Assembly: GCA_963726105.1 (NCBI GenBank)
Contig: CAVSBJ010000008.1
Location: 25,047 to 89,046 of the forward strand
DNA length: 64,000 nt
Source: Roseiarcus sp963726105
GTDB taxonomy: Bacteria > Pseudomonadota > Alphaproteobacteria > Rhizobiales > Beijerinckiaceae
Direction: 5' to 3'
In this document: in pieces, positions 26,797-35,897 of the stretch
How positions within the stretch are numbered: position 1 is the stretch's first letter
Layout: each line of letters opens with the position of its first letter
Made by a program: the position numbers and the translations under genes
Notes under the pieces: generated by a model
What the model saw: only the letters and a program-made list of their open reading frames with translations
Databases searched by the model: none
What the model was told of the DNA's origin: nothing

Positions 26797-27477
26797 TCAC
26801 GCGGGCTCCATGCCGTGACGCCGTTTCGCATCAGCAGTTTCCGTAGACGCCAGATAGGCTACGAACGTGCGCGCGCCCTCTGGATCGCCCGAATTTATCG
26901 ACACTCCGGCCGAGAACACGGTTGCGGCCTGAATTTCCGGCGGCAGAGGGCCCAAGACCTCAATCCCTTGTTGACCGATCAGCTCGCTGAGCTGCTGGAA
27001 GCCGAGATCGGCGTCGCCGTTCGCGACCAGCGTCGCCACCGGCACGCCCGGGGGGGCGATGAGCACGCGCGCCGACGGCACGCCCCACTTTTCGCACAGC
27101 GCCTTCAAGTGACCGCCGCTCGGGCCGGTCGAGTAGCAAAGCTTTCGCGCATTCAGCATCGCCTGCTTGACCGCTTGTTCGCTTGCAATGCTTGGCGGGG
27201 CCGAGCCCTTGCGCACCGCAACGCCGATTTCCGATCGCGCGAAGTCCCTTGTTTCGCTTTTGGCCAGATGGCCTTCGATCTCCAGGCTCGCCATGACTTT
27301 CGACGCCAGTATGATGATATCCGTCGCCTCGCCGGCCCGAACTGATTTCGCGGCTTCGACGCCGCCCATGGGGCGGATTTCGACACGTGTCCCGTGGCGC
27401 GCCTTATAGTCGCCGGCGAGATCGGCGAGGATATTCCGGGTCGCCATCGAAGACAGGCCCGAGAGCCGGCCGCTCAT
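26797..27477 (-). CDS. Substrate-binding domain protein, ModA-like, without signal peptide
   Basis: A 226-residue type II periplasmic-binding-fold protein: SSMATRNILADLAGDYKARH, GGVEAAKSVRAGEATDIIIL and the second lobe KLCYSTGPSGGHLKALCEKW. The pattern is that of molybdate-type extracellular solute-binding proteins. With the ATG at 27477, which directly precedes the fold, there is no signal peptide, so it would stay in the cytoplasm; an ATG at 27570 adds a polar stretch that is also not a signal. No permease or ATPase for it is adjacent. It may act as a ligand sensor or chaperone; this is a guess. Confidence 0.8.
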   Translation of the reverse strand: MSGRLSGLSSMATRNILADLAGDYKARHGTRVEIRPMGGVEAAKSVRAGEATDIIILASKVMASLEIEGHLAKSETRDFARSEIGVAVRKGSAPPSIASEQAVKQAMLNARKLCYSTGPSGGHLKALCEKWGVPSARVLIAPPGVPVATLVANGDADLGFQQLSELIGQQGIEVLGPLPPEIQAATVFSAGVSINSGDPEGARTFVAYLASTETADAKRRHGMEPA

Positions 27478-27619
27478 GCGCTTCGCCAGGTCATCACGAC
27501 AACCGGGAAGACGGCCGTTCGGCGCGCCTGATACATGGAAGCTCGGCTCCTCCCGCAGATTGACGCTCATGTCGCGGCAGCCCAAACCAGGGTCTGGAAC
27601 GGGATCCCGGCCATCGAGC

Positions 27620-27670
27620 AAACGCGATTAAACGCGAGTGAAACAACGATAAACGCTAGTAAACGCCAGT
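27620..27670. promoter_or_regulatory. Tandem 10-bp repeats, probable operator
   Basis: Five near-copies of a 10-bp unit stand side by side: AAACGCGATT, AAACGCGAGT, (one extra G), AAACAACGAT, AAACGCTAGT, AAACGCCAGT, followed by TAATTTGCTAGCGC. A spacing of one helix turn places every copy on the same DNA face, as in operators for response regulators that bind cooperatively in tandem. It lies 143 bp upstream of the ModA-like start and about 500 bp upstream of the DUF1932 gene, so it could serve either. Confidence 0.6.
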
Positions 27671-28170
27671 TAATTTGCTAGCGCTTATCTTTTGGAATCG
27701 AGACTTTTCAGTGTCTTACGGTCGATACAAACAAAACCAATCGGTCCCGGTCTTACCGCTGCGATTCCGGAAACCTGAAATGCGAGGCGTCGGGCCGGCG
27801 ATTGGGAAAAGTATGCCATCGATACCCGGAATGGGCAAGAAAATGCAGAATTCTCGATTCAGGCGGCGCCCGGAGGATGGCGCCCGAGCCGCTCCGCCAT
27901 TGGCGCATGTAGTCAACGGGCGGCGTCGCCCGTGCTACCGGTGAAAGCGGGCATTAGCTAGGCTTTAGCAATTCTGGATTGCCGTTTCCGCAGGAATGAC
28001 GAAGGCCGGATAGGATTCCGCGTGCAAGCGCGTTCCTACGCGAACGGACGGTTCGTACCGACCGGGCCCGTCCCGGCAGAGAAGGGCCTTGAACCGCTGG
28101 CGCCCGCGCCGATCATTCACTAATGAGGCGCGCGCCGCTTTTCCGGCGCGATGATGCGCCGAGCGACCTT
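27671..28170. other. Intergenic region upstream of the DUF1932 gene
   Basis: About 500 bp with no supported gene. It holds the TAATTTGCTAGCGC edge of the tandem repeats and, at about 27974-28003, a copy of a REP-like sequence (TGGATTGCCG...CAGGAATGACGA) resembling the widespread GGATTCCCG/CGGGAATGACG repeat. The rest is low in features. Confidence 0.45.
27974..28003 (+). repeat. REP-like palindromic element
   Basis: The segment TGGATTGCCGTTTCCGCAGG followed by AATGACGAA is an imperfect palindrome. It resembles the GGATTCCCG-loop-CGGGAATGACGA repeat common between genes in many proteobacteria. I see only this copy in the window. Confidence 0.4.
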
Positions 28171-29100
28171 ATGCCGGATTCAGCAATACGTTCGGGCTCG
28201 ATCGCCTTTCTCGGATTCGGCGAAGCCGCGCATGCCTTTCTCGACGGTTGGCGCACCAATGCGGACTTCAAGGCGCGCATTTACGGCTACGACATCAAGA
28301 CCGACTCGCCCGATCAAGACGTACGGACGGCGAAGCGAGCCGACTATGCGGCGCTCAAAGTGCTTGGCGCTTCGACCGCGACCGAGGCGGTGAGAGGCGC
28401 CGACGCAGTCTTTTCCGTTGTCACCGCCGACCAGGCGCACGAAGCCGCGATCGCGGCTCTGCCGGGCCTCGCAAAAGGGGTGATCTTTTTCGACTGCGAT
28501 TCCTGCGCGCCGCAAACCAAGGCGCGCACGGCCCTAGCAGTCGAGGCCGCCGGCGGACGTTATGTCGACGTCGCCGTGATGGCGCCAGTCCATCCCCGCC
28601 TGCACCGGACCCCACTCCTGATCAGCGGGCCGCATGTCGAAGTTGCGGCGCCGGCGCTCGTATCTCTTGGCATGTCGGCGAGGATCCACGAGGGTCCGGT
28701 CGGCGCCGCCTCGGCAGTCAAGATGATCCGCTCCGTCATGATGAAGGGGCTTGAGGCGCTCGTCTGCGAATGCGTGCTGGCGGGGCGAAAAGCGGGTGTC
28801 ATCGAGACGGTGCTCGATTCGCTCGACGATACCTACCCCGGCTTCGATTGGACGAAGCGCTCGGCCTATATGTTGGAGCGGGTAATGACCCACGGGGTCC
28901 GGCGGGCGGCGGAAATGCGGGAAGTGGCGCTGACCGTCGATCTGCTTGGTCTCAAGGGGGAGATGTCGCGCGCCTCGGTTGGTTGGGAACAGGTGATTGG
29001 CGAACTCGGTTTGCGGGCGAATGCAGCCGAAGCCGCCGATTATCGCGTCCTCGCCGACCGGATTCTCGCCGCGCTCGATCCCGCCGCTCGGGAAGGCTGA
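28171..29100 (+). CDS. NAD(P)-dependent oxidoreductase, DUF1932 type
   Basis: A 309-residue protein related to 6-phosphogluconate/3-hydroxyisobutyrate dehydrogenases: N-terminal Rossmann motif SIAFLGFGEAAHAF, VAVMAPVHPRLHRTP in the substrate region, the AVKMIRS segment with the catalytic-type Lys, and the C-terminal DUF1932 helical domain. The ATG at 28171 is preferred because the Rossmann strand follows after ten residues; an in-frame ATG at 28123 adds a non-conserved tail. It may belong functionally to the catabolic region to the left; its substrate is unknown. Confidence 0.88.
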   Translation: MPDSAIRSGSIAFLGFGEAAHAFLDGWRTNADFKARIYGYDIKTDSPDQDVRTAKRADYAALKVLGASTATEAVRGADAVFSVVTADQAHEAAIAALPGLAKGVIFFDCDSCAPQTKARTALAVEAAGGRYVDVAVMAPVHPRLHRTPLLISGPHVEVAAPALVSLGMSARIHEGPVGAASAVKMIRSVMMKGLEALVCECVLAGRKAGVIETVLDSLDDTYPGFDWTKRSAYMLERVMTHGVRRAAEMREVALTVDLLGLKGEMSRASVGWEQVIGELGLRANAAEAADYRVLADRILAALDPAAREG

Positions 29101-29308
29101 CAAGCGCGTGGGGTCGCTTTCCCGTGGACCGGAAGGCTCGCGCGGGGCGAGCGAGAAGCGCGGACCGGCCAACATGAAGCCGGCGGGACGAAAGGGGTTG
29201 GCGCCAGATTCTCGCCCTTTCCGGCGTTGGCCATGGCGCTGCGTGAGGGTCCCGCGTTGCAAGGCCGGGAGCCCTCAGCTAAATCTTGATAGGGCTTCGA
29301 GCTTTTTC

Positions 29309-29863
29309 ATGGCGACCGATCTCATCCGTTACGACCTTCTGGTGCAGGACGCGCTGCGCTCCGTGGTGCGCAAGGTCCTTGCCGACACGGCGCGCAACGG
29401 GCTCGTCGGCGACCACCATTTCAACATCGCGTTCAAGACCCATGCGCCTGGCGTGGTCGCGCCGGCCGTGGTCAAGCAGCGCTTCCCCGACGAGATGTCG
29501 ATCATCCTCCAACACGAATTCTGGGACCTCGTCGTCACCCAGGACGCGTTCGAGGTCAGTCTGAACTTTTCCCGCAAGCCCGAGCGGTTGATCGTGCCCT
29601 TCGATTCGATCACCGGCTTCACCGACCCGTCTGTTCCGTTCGGATTCAAGCTTGAGCCGCGCGTTTCGGAGACGGCCGGTCGCCCGCCGGCTGCGGAGGA
29701 GGAAAAGGGAGCGACTCCTGCCCCCGCCCCAGCAAAGCCGGCCGCCGTCAAGCCGGCGGCACGGGCCGCTTCCGCCCCGAAGCCAGCGCAGAACGCGGAA
29801 AAGCCCGCGGAGCCCGCCGGGCAGACAAAGGTCGTGTCGATCGACGCCTTTCGCAAAAAGTAG
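29309..29863 (+). CDS. sspB: ClpXP protease specificity-enhancing factor SspB family
   Basis: Adaptor that delivers ssrA-tagged proteins to ClpXP. The 184-residue protein has the SspB fold at residues 1-115 (IRYDLLVQDALRSVVRKVLA, HFNIAFKTHAPGV, FPDEMSIILQHEFWDL) and a Pro/Ala-rich flexible tail ending in VVSIDAFRKK, the kind of C-terminal tail that docks on the ClpX zinc domain. The ATG at 29309 starts exactly at the conserved domain. Upstream, 29101-29308 holds no gene. Fourteen bp separate it from the DUF4169 gene. Confidence 0.92.
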   Translation: MATDLIRYDLLVQDALRSVVRKVLADTARNGLVGDHHFNIAFKTHAPGVVAPAVVKQRFPDEMSIILQHEFWDLVVTQDAFEVSLNFSRKPERLIVPFDSITGFTDPSVPFGFKLEPRVSETAGRPPAAEEEKGATPAPAPAKPAAVKPAARAASAPKPAQNAEKPAEPAGQTKVVSIDAFRKK

Positions 29864-29876
29864 TCGAGGCGCCGTC

Positions 29877-30062
29877 TTGGCCGAGATCGTCAATCTGCGT
29901 CGAGCGCGAAAGATGAAGGAACGCGAGCGCGGCCAAGCGGAAGCGGCTCAGAAACGCGCCGTCTTCGGCCGCTCGAAGGCCGAGAGGCGTCTCGCCGAGA
30001 GCGAGCGCGCGCTCGCCGATGCCAAGCTTGACGGCCGCCGCATCACAAAACTCGATGACTGA
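29877..30062 (+). CDS. DUF4169 family small protein
   Basis: A 61-residue, highly charged, helical protein beginning AEIVNLRRARKMKERERG and ending ITKLDD. Start is a TTG at 29877, 13 bp after sspB. DUF4169 proteins are short, uncharacterised and typical of Hyphomicrobiales, where they usually sit next to a ribbon-helix-helix gene; here that neighbour is found only at 31.5 kb, beyond an inserted segment. Confidence 0.82.
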   Translation: MAEIVNLRRARKMKERERGQAEAAQKRAVFGRSKAERRLAESERALADAKLDGRRITKLDD

Positions 30063-30232
30063 TACGGGGATCCGATTGATGAGATCGCTGGCCTTGCCGA
30101 GGTGGCGCGCCCGAGCTTGATCATCGCTTATCGTCGCCTCGCTCGCCGAGCGACCGTACGAAGCGGAGGTTCGCTTAGAGTGTGACGGCGGTCCCGATTG
30201 GAACACTCGCTCGATGAGGTTACGAAGGCATT

Positions 30233-31105
30233 CTATAAAGAATGCGTTTGGTCGCTGTTTGGAGAGACTGAGCTTGTGAAGCGGTTTTTGAATTTACCTA
30301 CCGCCACATCGTAATCAGGCGTTCCGAATCGGCAGAACAGACGTATTGTAGCCCCAATTCTTATGCCATCGTTTTCAAACGTGCCCAGCGATATCTGATG
30401 GTCGCCCCTTTGGTCTGTTGACGAGTTTGGTCTTCCGGATACGAGATAGTGGAAGGTGCAGTCGTCTTTTCCTAGGATAAAATTCGGGAGCCAGTGCTCA
30501 AAGGCGTCAAGTCCATACAGAGCCACCGCCATTGCATGAGCCATCTTCGCCAAAAATCTAGCAAGATCGCGCATCTCGAAATGATCACCTTCAAAAGTGA
30601 TGCTTTCTCCTGGTTTCAGAATTTGCGCCAAGTCCTCCTGTGAATACTGCCATTGCCCTGTGACTATCCAAGGTGCATCGCGGGTCCTTCCCACGACGAT
30701 CCCAGGCGACCCGAGTGTCACATAGTTAGCCCAGCGTCGAGGAACTTTGTTGCCTGGGATGTCTACAATTCGCTTCACCCCATCTACACCAATAATAGTA
30801 TGGGGCAGAGACTTAGGGCGCTCTTTTGGACGCTTGCTTTTCCATCCGGCCCTCAATCGATTTGCTGCAAACATGCCCTCAAATTTGTGTGTCAATCCGC
30901 CTTCTAGGCGATTCCCGATAATGAGTTCGCACTTTCGACAGCAAGCCTTCGGAAGGATCATATTGCCGCCGAGAGACTGAGGGATGATATGCTCATCTCC
31001 CAGTGGGAGATCCTTGTCGAAACAATAGATACATCTATTGACGGGCTGGAATATCCGTTGCCTCCCGAATCCGTTCACAATGAAAATGTCGCCCTTGTCG
31101 GACAT
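30233..31105 (-). CDS. HNH endonuclease-like protein in a lower-G+C insert
   Basis: A 290-residue protein with a zinc-finger HNH-type region at about 22-62: CIYC, then GDEHIIPQSLGGN, then CRKC. These give the two Cys pairs and the EH catalytic pair of HNH nucleases. The remaining 220 residues are not recognised. Base composition is clearly lower in G+C than neighbours, and the gene sits between DUF4169 and RHH genes that are normally adjacent, so it was probably acquired. The ATG at 31105 fits the domain start. It may be a stand-alone defence or homing-type nuclease. Confidence 0.75.
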   Translation of the reverse strand: MSDKGDIFIVNGFGRQRIFQPVNRCIYCFDKDLPLGDEHIIPQSLGGNMILPKACCRKCELIIGNRLEGGLTHKFEGMFAANRLRAGWKSKRPKERPKSLPHTIIGVDGVKRIVDIPGNKVPRRWANYVTLGSPGIVVGRTRDAPWIVTGQWQYSQEDLAQILKPGESITFEGDHFEMRDLARFLAKMAHAMAVALYGLDAFEHWLPNFILGKDDCTFHYLVSGRPNSSTDQRGDHQISLGTFENDGIRIGATIRLFCRFGTPDYDVAVGKFKNRFTSSVSPNSDQTHSL

Positions 31106-31114
31106 TGATTGCCT

Positions 31115-31309
31115 ATGAAAGAAGCGCCGCAAGAATATTCGGAGGACAAAACGGTGGAGCGCCCTGACGCTGCCCTTTTGCAAGCACTTAGCACGGCGCA
31201 CAAGGGGCAAGAGGAAACGAAGATTGGGCGACCGTCAGTCGCCCGTGATCCGACGGAATTCGCGCTGCGGCGCGCTCTTGACCGTGAGGCCTCAAAAGCG
31301 CCCCGTTGA
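31115..31309 (+). CDS. Small hypothetical ORF divergent from the HNH gene
   Basis: A possible 64-residue protein (MKEAPQEYSEDKTVERPDAA start; KIGRPSVARDP in the middle), charged and without a known family. Only nine bases separate its ATG from that of the HNH gene, so its promoter would lie inside the HNH coding sequence. Could be a real small gene of the insert or chance. Confidence 0.35.
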   Translation: MKEAPQEYSEDKTVERPDAALLQALSTAHKGQEETKIGRPSVARDPTEFALRRALDREASKAPR

Positions 31310-31480
31310 GGGCCGCGCTCTCTAAGAACATCGACAATTCCTTGCCAAGTCGCCTAGGGTCCAGTATTGTTATTCAGAAAGTCTGGGCGCCACTTTTCGT
31401 GGGCGACGGGGACCGAGACTTCGAGGCGAGAGCAGGAAACGACTCGTTGATGGCGCCGCAAGCCGTTGAAATGGCTCAAA

Positions 31481-31789
31481 ATGGACTCGCTGATCCCTCG
31501 GCTCGCGGTGGCTCGGAAGGACAGACGAATTCCTGACGCGCGCGTCGTCAAGCGTTCGCTCGTCATCGCCGGACACCGAACGAGCGTCTCCCTCGAGGAT
31601 GCGTTTTGGGGGCGGCTGCACGCCATCGCGGCCGACCGCGGGCTTTCTCTCAATCGCCTCGCGGCGATGATCGACGTTTCGCGCGCCGGCGCGAACCTGT
31701 CATCGGCCATCCGAGTGTTTGTGCTCGAGGCCGAAGGGGCGAGAGGGTCCCGCCCGACGGGTGAGAGCGGCGTTCGTCTCGATCAGTAG
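31481..31789 (+). CDS. Ribbon-helix-helix domain protein
   Basis: A 102-residue protein with the RHH_4 pattern: VVKRSLVIAGHRTSVSLEDA, FWGRLHAIAADRGLSLNRLA and NLSSAIRVFVL. Such proteins bind DNA as dimers and often act as small repressors; in Hyphomicrobiales this one usually follows DUF4169. The C-terminal part (after residue 80) is Arg/Gly-rich and poorly conserved. Its stop overlaps the AsmA gene end by seven bases on the opposite strand. Confidence 0.85.
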   Translation: MDSLIPRLAVARKDRRIPDARVVKRSLVIAGHRTSVSLEDAFWGRLHAIAADRGLSLNRLAAMIDVSRAGANLSSAIRVFVLEAEGARGSRPTGESGVRLDQ

Positions 31790-34700
31790 AGACCTTGGGG
31801 ATCGACTTGCGTCGGGCGCGCCTTGGGCCTCGGCGGCGGCGTCGGAGCCGAAGGGCCGGGCCCGTTGGCGCCGACTTCGTCGCTCTTCGGCGATGGCGCG
31901 GACGCGAATGGGGGCGCCTTCCTCGATTGGCCGCTTTCGCCGTCCTTCCCCGGGTCAAGCCTGTCCACGGCGCCCTTTTCCTCCTCGGCTTTCTGAGCTG
32001 CGGCGGCTTCCGCCGCCTTCTTCGCCGCTTCGGCCTCGGCCGCTTTCTCTGCTTCCTCCAGAGAGTGCAAGCGTTCAGCCTGCCCTTTCAGTCGCGCTTG
32101 TTCGACCTCCCAGTCCTGGATTTCCTGCTGCCTTCGATCCATCAACCGCTCGCCCTTGAGACGCCGGTTGAAAAAGGCGCGCTCGCGAATGTCGGCTTCC
32201 AGGGTGGAGATGCGGTCGGTCTCGCGCGCGATCGCCTGGGCGGCGAGCGCGGCGGACAGCGAACTGACGTCGATCTGGCGCTTCGGCGCCTCCAGCGCAT
32301 TGTCGATGGTCACCCCGGCGCTTGGTGGCGGCCCGGACCAGAACTTCAGATCGCGGGCCGATGAGGCGAGCGTAAAGCGGGTCTGTGTGGTTAGCGTGCG
32401 CAGATCGAAATCCGCGTTCAGAGCCTCATCCCCTTGTCCTTCGGGGATTTTGATTGGACCGATTTTCGCAACGCCGGCGCTGAGCGAAAGCGGCGCCGAC
32501 CCGTCTGCGATCGCCAGCGGCGCCCGATTGAGCTCGTTGCCGAAGGCGAACGCGATGTTGGTCTCATCCAGTGGCGCCTCCGTGGCCTGCGCCTTCGCAA
32601 GCACGCGGTCGAGAGCCGTGGGATCGCTCCGCGCCAGCGCTGCGCCGGCGAAGGTCATGGTCCCTGAGCCGGCGAGTCCGTTGACCAGCGCGGCGGGGCT
32701 TCGTCCCGTCGAAGCGAAATCGAGCGCGGCGCCGACGCGGCCTGAGAATCCGCGTCGGTCGAGAGCGACCGAATCAACAGCCAGCGCGCCGGTCAGGGTC
32801 ACGTTGTCCGCATCGCGACGCAGCGTCGCACGGCCGGACGCTTCGCCTCCTGCGATCCGCATCGCGAAATCGTCGAGATCGAGCCGGCCCTTATCGAAAC
32901 GGAGCGTCGTCGCGAACTCGCGTGCTGTGAGTGCGTCCGCCAGATCAAGAGTTCCGACCCGGAGCTTTACCGCCGCGGAGGGGGGGCGCAGCGGTACGGG
33001 CGCAAATCTCACGTCCGACCAGCGCGCGCCGGTCCGTCCGGGCTGGGGCGGTCCGAGCGCGAGCGCCAGAACGCCGGCGAGCGGCATGCGTTCGACCGCA
33101 AGCTGGCCCTCGATCTCCGCCGGCATGGGCGCCGCCGACTTCCCAGGGGCGGCCCCAGAGCCGACCGCTTCTTCGGCGCGGACAATATCGGCGCTCGCCT
33201 CAGGCGCCGCCTCGAGCAGCTTGGCAGGCTGATAGGTGAGGTCGCCATTCGCCCTGACCCCGGCGATTGTCGCCGCAAGCCGTGAGAAACCCCAGCGATC
33301 GCCGCGCAAGGTCGCATCGAATCCGATATCGGCGGGACCGAGCGCGCCGCCGTTGGCGGGCGCAAGGCCAAGGGCGACGGCGAGCGGGGCGAGGTTTGCC
33401 GACTTCGCTTTGGCTGAGCCAAACAGTTTCGCATCGCCGCTCTCCGCCGCCGGCACGAAGCGGCCGCGCCACGTGAGGTCCGTTCCCGTGAGCTGCGCGG
33501 ACGCGTCGACGTCGTAACCTTTCTCCCACCCCCCGTTCGCGTTCACCGCAATGTTGGCGCGGCCGCCTCCCGACGTTGGCGTGTGCACGCCAAGTTGACG
33601 CAACAGGGCTCCGGAGTTTGGCGAATCGAGGTTGACGGTGAGCCCGCGCCCGGTGTCGTTTGGCCGAGGATCGAGCGAAACTGAGAACTGCGTTTCTGCC
33701 GCCGATCCATTGGCCCTGAGCGAGTCGATTGTGGGAACGGCGCCAACGTCGGTTGCGGCGCCATGAGCCGCGAAAGTGAGCGCTGCAGGCGAAAGCTCGG
33801 CCGCTCGCGCGACCAGCATTCGGCTCCAATCGCTCGGCGCTGCACGCGAAACCAGCACCGCGAAATCGTGCAGGCGGTCGGCTCGCAAGTGGCCAGTCGC
33901 CGCGGTCGAGTCGGGACCGATCGCGCCTTCGATATCGAGCGAGGCTCCATCCAGGCCGGTCACGCTCAGGCGCTTGAGTGTGACGTTCGGCCCGCTCTTG
34001 GCCACATTCAGCGCCAGCGAGCCGCTGTCGATCTGGGTTTCGCCGACGCGAGCGATATGCAGCGAACCCGCCCGGAGCGAAAGCGAGAGGTCGAGATCGC
34101 CGAGCAGATTCCCTGCCGCGAGGCTAGGCAATCCGTCGACGTCGAGCGAATCGCTCATGAGATCGACATCGAGGCGGCCGGGTCGGCCGCCATCGGCCCC
34201 CTTGAACGCCAGGGCGCCGGTCAGCGTCGAGCGGTCCAGCGCCAGCTTGAGATTGCGTCCTGAAAATCCAGTCGGCGAGGCTTCCACCGCCCCCGATAAC
34301 GACGCGCTACGGTAAGGGAGCGCATCGGCGAAAGCGACGACCTTCGCCACAGGCAGCGGCGCGCCCAGACTCGCCCACTCGCGTAGCAGAGCGAAGTCGG
34401 CGCTTATGAAGTCAACGTCGCCGCGGAACTTTGCCTCTGTCCCGGTACTGAGCTCCCCGTCCGCGCGCAGTCGGCTTTGTCCCGGAAGGCCGAGGTTGAA
34501 AGCAAGATTGAGCGGCGCGCCGGGCGCAGCCTTCAGCGTCGCGCTCGCGTCGGGCAGTGTTTGCGAGCCGAGAATGATAGGCTGGGCCAGAACCTTCGCG
34601 TCGACCGCCGCCTCGTTTTCGCGGCCCCGAAGCGCCGCCGAGACAATGCGGGTCATAAGGGTCAGGGCGCGCGCGGGCGCGACCCCATCCTCGCCCTTCC

Positions 34701-35646
34701 GCCGCAAGAGCGAGTCGATGTTGACCTGTTTTGCTCTCAGCGCGACGCCGATCTGGGCCGGCGAGCCGAAAACCAGTTTGGCGTCGCCGTCCGCCCGGAT
34801 CCCTCGTTCCTCCGGTCCAAGACGGAATTCCGCCTGTCGAAGGGTCGCCTGGTTTAGATCGACGGTCATCGGCCCGGCGACACGCCAGGGGGTCGGCGCA
34901 TCCTCGCCGGGCGCCGTTCCCATTAGCGTCGCTGCGCCGGCGAACCGAAGGCCGCCGAGTCCCGCGGCCGGGTCGCCTTCGAGCGCGCCGTCGAATTCGG
35001 CCGCAGGCCAACTCGGACCGGCGTCGACGGAGACGCGAAGCGGCGTTCCTGCCGGTCCGGGCTTTTCCGAGGCCAGCCTGAAGACAATGGGAGCATTGTC
35101 CGGGCCCGAAAATTGGCCGTTGAGATGCGCGGGCCCGTCGAGCGACGGCGCGGCCGCGTCGATCTCGACGCCGGAAAGGTCGGTTCCGGCGCTGGCGCCG
35201 ACGATCTTCACTCGCCCCTCCCGCACGCTCAGGCGGTCAAACCCGGTCGAGTGGAGACCCGCCATTTGTACCGGCGGTAGTTTGAGGGCGCCGTCAGGCC
35301 CTCGCGTGAGGGTCAGAACGGGCTTCTCGAGACGGATGTCGGAGAACCGGATCTGCCCGCTCGCAAGCTTGACTAGCGCGAGCTCGAGCCGCGCTGAGGC
35401 AAATGAGAGCTTCGCCCCGTCCGGGCCCGGTGCGCTGACCAAACCCTCGCCCAGCGCCAGATAGGGCGTCGGCAGCACCCTGAGTTCGACCGGCCCGGTC
35501 AGGGCGACGTCCGCGCCCGTGATTGCTCTTAGCCGCGCCTCGATCTCGCCGCGCTGCGCAGACCAGTCGATGAGGTATGGCGCGATGAGCGCAACCGACA
35601 TCACCGCGACGAGCGCGACCGCGACGATGGTCAGGACATAACGCAC
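31783..35646 (-). CDS. AsmA family protein
   Basis: A 1287-residue envelope protein starting with GTG at 35646. It has one N-terminal membrane helix (YVLTIVAVALVAVMSVALIA) followed by the AsmA motif (IDWSAQRGEIEARLRAITG, GPVELRVLPTPYLALG), a very long beta-rich periplasmic region, and a C-terminal AsmA_2 part (about 930-1110). The last 130 residues form an Ala/Glu/Lys coiled coil and a Pro-rich tail. AsmA-like proteins are predicted bridges for phospholipid transfer between inner and outer membranes. Monocistronic, convergent with RHH. Confidence 0.9.
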   Translation of the reverse strand: MRYVLTIVAVALVAVMSVALIAPYLIDWSAQRGEIEARLRAITGADVALTGPVELRVLPTPYLALGEGLVSAPGPDGAKLSFASARLELALVKLASGQIRFSDIRLEKPVLTLTRGPDGALKLPPVQMAGLHSTGFDRLSVREGRVKIVGASAGTDLSGVEIDAAAPSLDGPAHLNGQFSGPDNAPIVFRLASEKPGPAGTPLRVSVDAGPSWPAAEFDGALEGDPAAGLGGLRFAGAATLMGTAPGEDAPTPWRVAGPMTVDLNQATLRQAEFRLGPEERGIRADGDAKLVFGSPAQIGVALRAKQVNIDSLLRRKGEDGVAPARALTLMTRIVSAALRGRENEAAVDAKVLAQPIILGSQTLPDASATLKAAPGAPLNLAFNLGLPGQSRLRADGELSTGTEAKFRGDVDFISADFALLREWASLGAPLPVAKVVAFADALPYRSASLSGAVEASPTGFSGRNLKLALDRSTLTGALAFKGADGGRPGRLDVDLMSDSLDVDGLPSLAAGNLLGDLDLSLSLRAGSLHIARVGETQIDSGSLALNVAKSGPNVTLKRLSVTGLDGASLDIEGAIGPDSTAATGHLRADRLHDFAVLVSRAAPSDWSRMLVARAAELSPAALTFAAHGAATDVGAVPTIDSLRANGSAAETQFSVSLDPRPNDTGRGLTVNLDSPNSGALLRQLGVHTPTSGGGRANIAVNANGGWEKGYDVDASAQLTGTDLTWRGRFVPAAESGDAKLFGSAKAKSANLAPLAVALGLAPANGGALGPADIGFDATLRGDRWGFSRLAATIAGVRANGDLTYQPAKLLEAAPEASADIVRAEEAVGSGAAPGKSAAPMPAEIEGQLAVERMPLAGVLALALGPPQPGRTGARWSDVRFAPVPLRPPSAAVKLRVGTLDLADALTAREFATTLRFDKGRLDLDDFAMRIAGGEASGRATLRRDADNVTLTGALAVDSVALDRRGFSGRVGAALDFASTGRSPAALVNGLAGSGTMTFAGAALARSDPTALDRVLAKAQATEAPLDETNIAFAFGNELNRAPLAIADGSAPLSLSAGVAKIGPIKIPEGQGDEALNADFDLRTLTTQTRFTLASSARDLKFWSGPPPSAGVTIDNALEAPKRQIDVSSLSAALAAQAIARETDRISTLEADIRERAFFNRRLKGERLMDRRQQEIQDWEVEQARLKGQAERLHSLEEAEKAAEAEAAKKAAEAAAAQKAEEEKGAVDRLDPGKDGESGQSRKAPPFASAPSPKSDEVGANGPGPSAPTPPPRPKARPTQVDPQGLY

Positions 35647-35897
35647 AGGGAAAAGACTTCCACTCCGCTTGGACGAACTGTCGCAAGAACAATTCGGCGA
35701 CCATCGCGGTTCAAAATGCCGCGAAAGTATGACCGTGACAACAAAAGCGGCGGCTTATCGTTCACGCGGGATGGCGCCACGCATGCAGCTTTCGTTCCTG
35801 AGAACCCGCCGTCGACTCTATCGACGCCAAGCCAATGTTCAATTAGGCTGCCCTGGATCCGGCTGACATTGCGACCGGCTGGCTTGAGGACCGCACG

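Noticed and set aside
27675..27944. Open frame of 89 codons on the forward strand
   Set aside because: No ribosome site and no family pattern, and it ends before the REP-like repeat; treated as intergenic.
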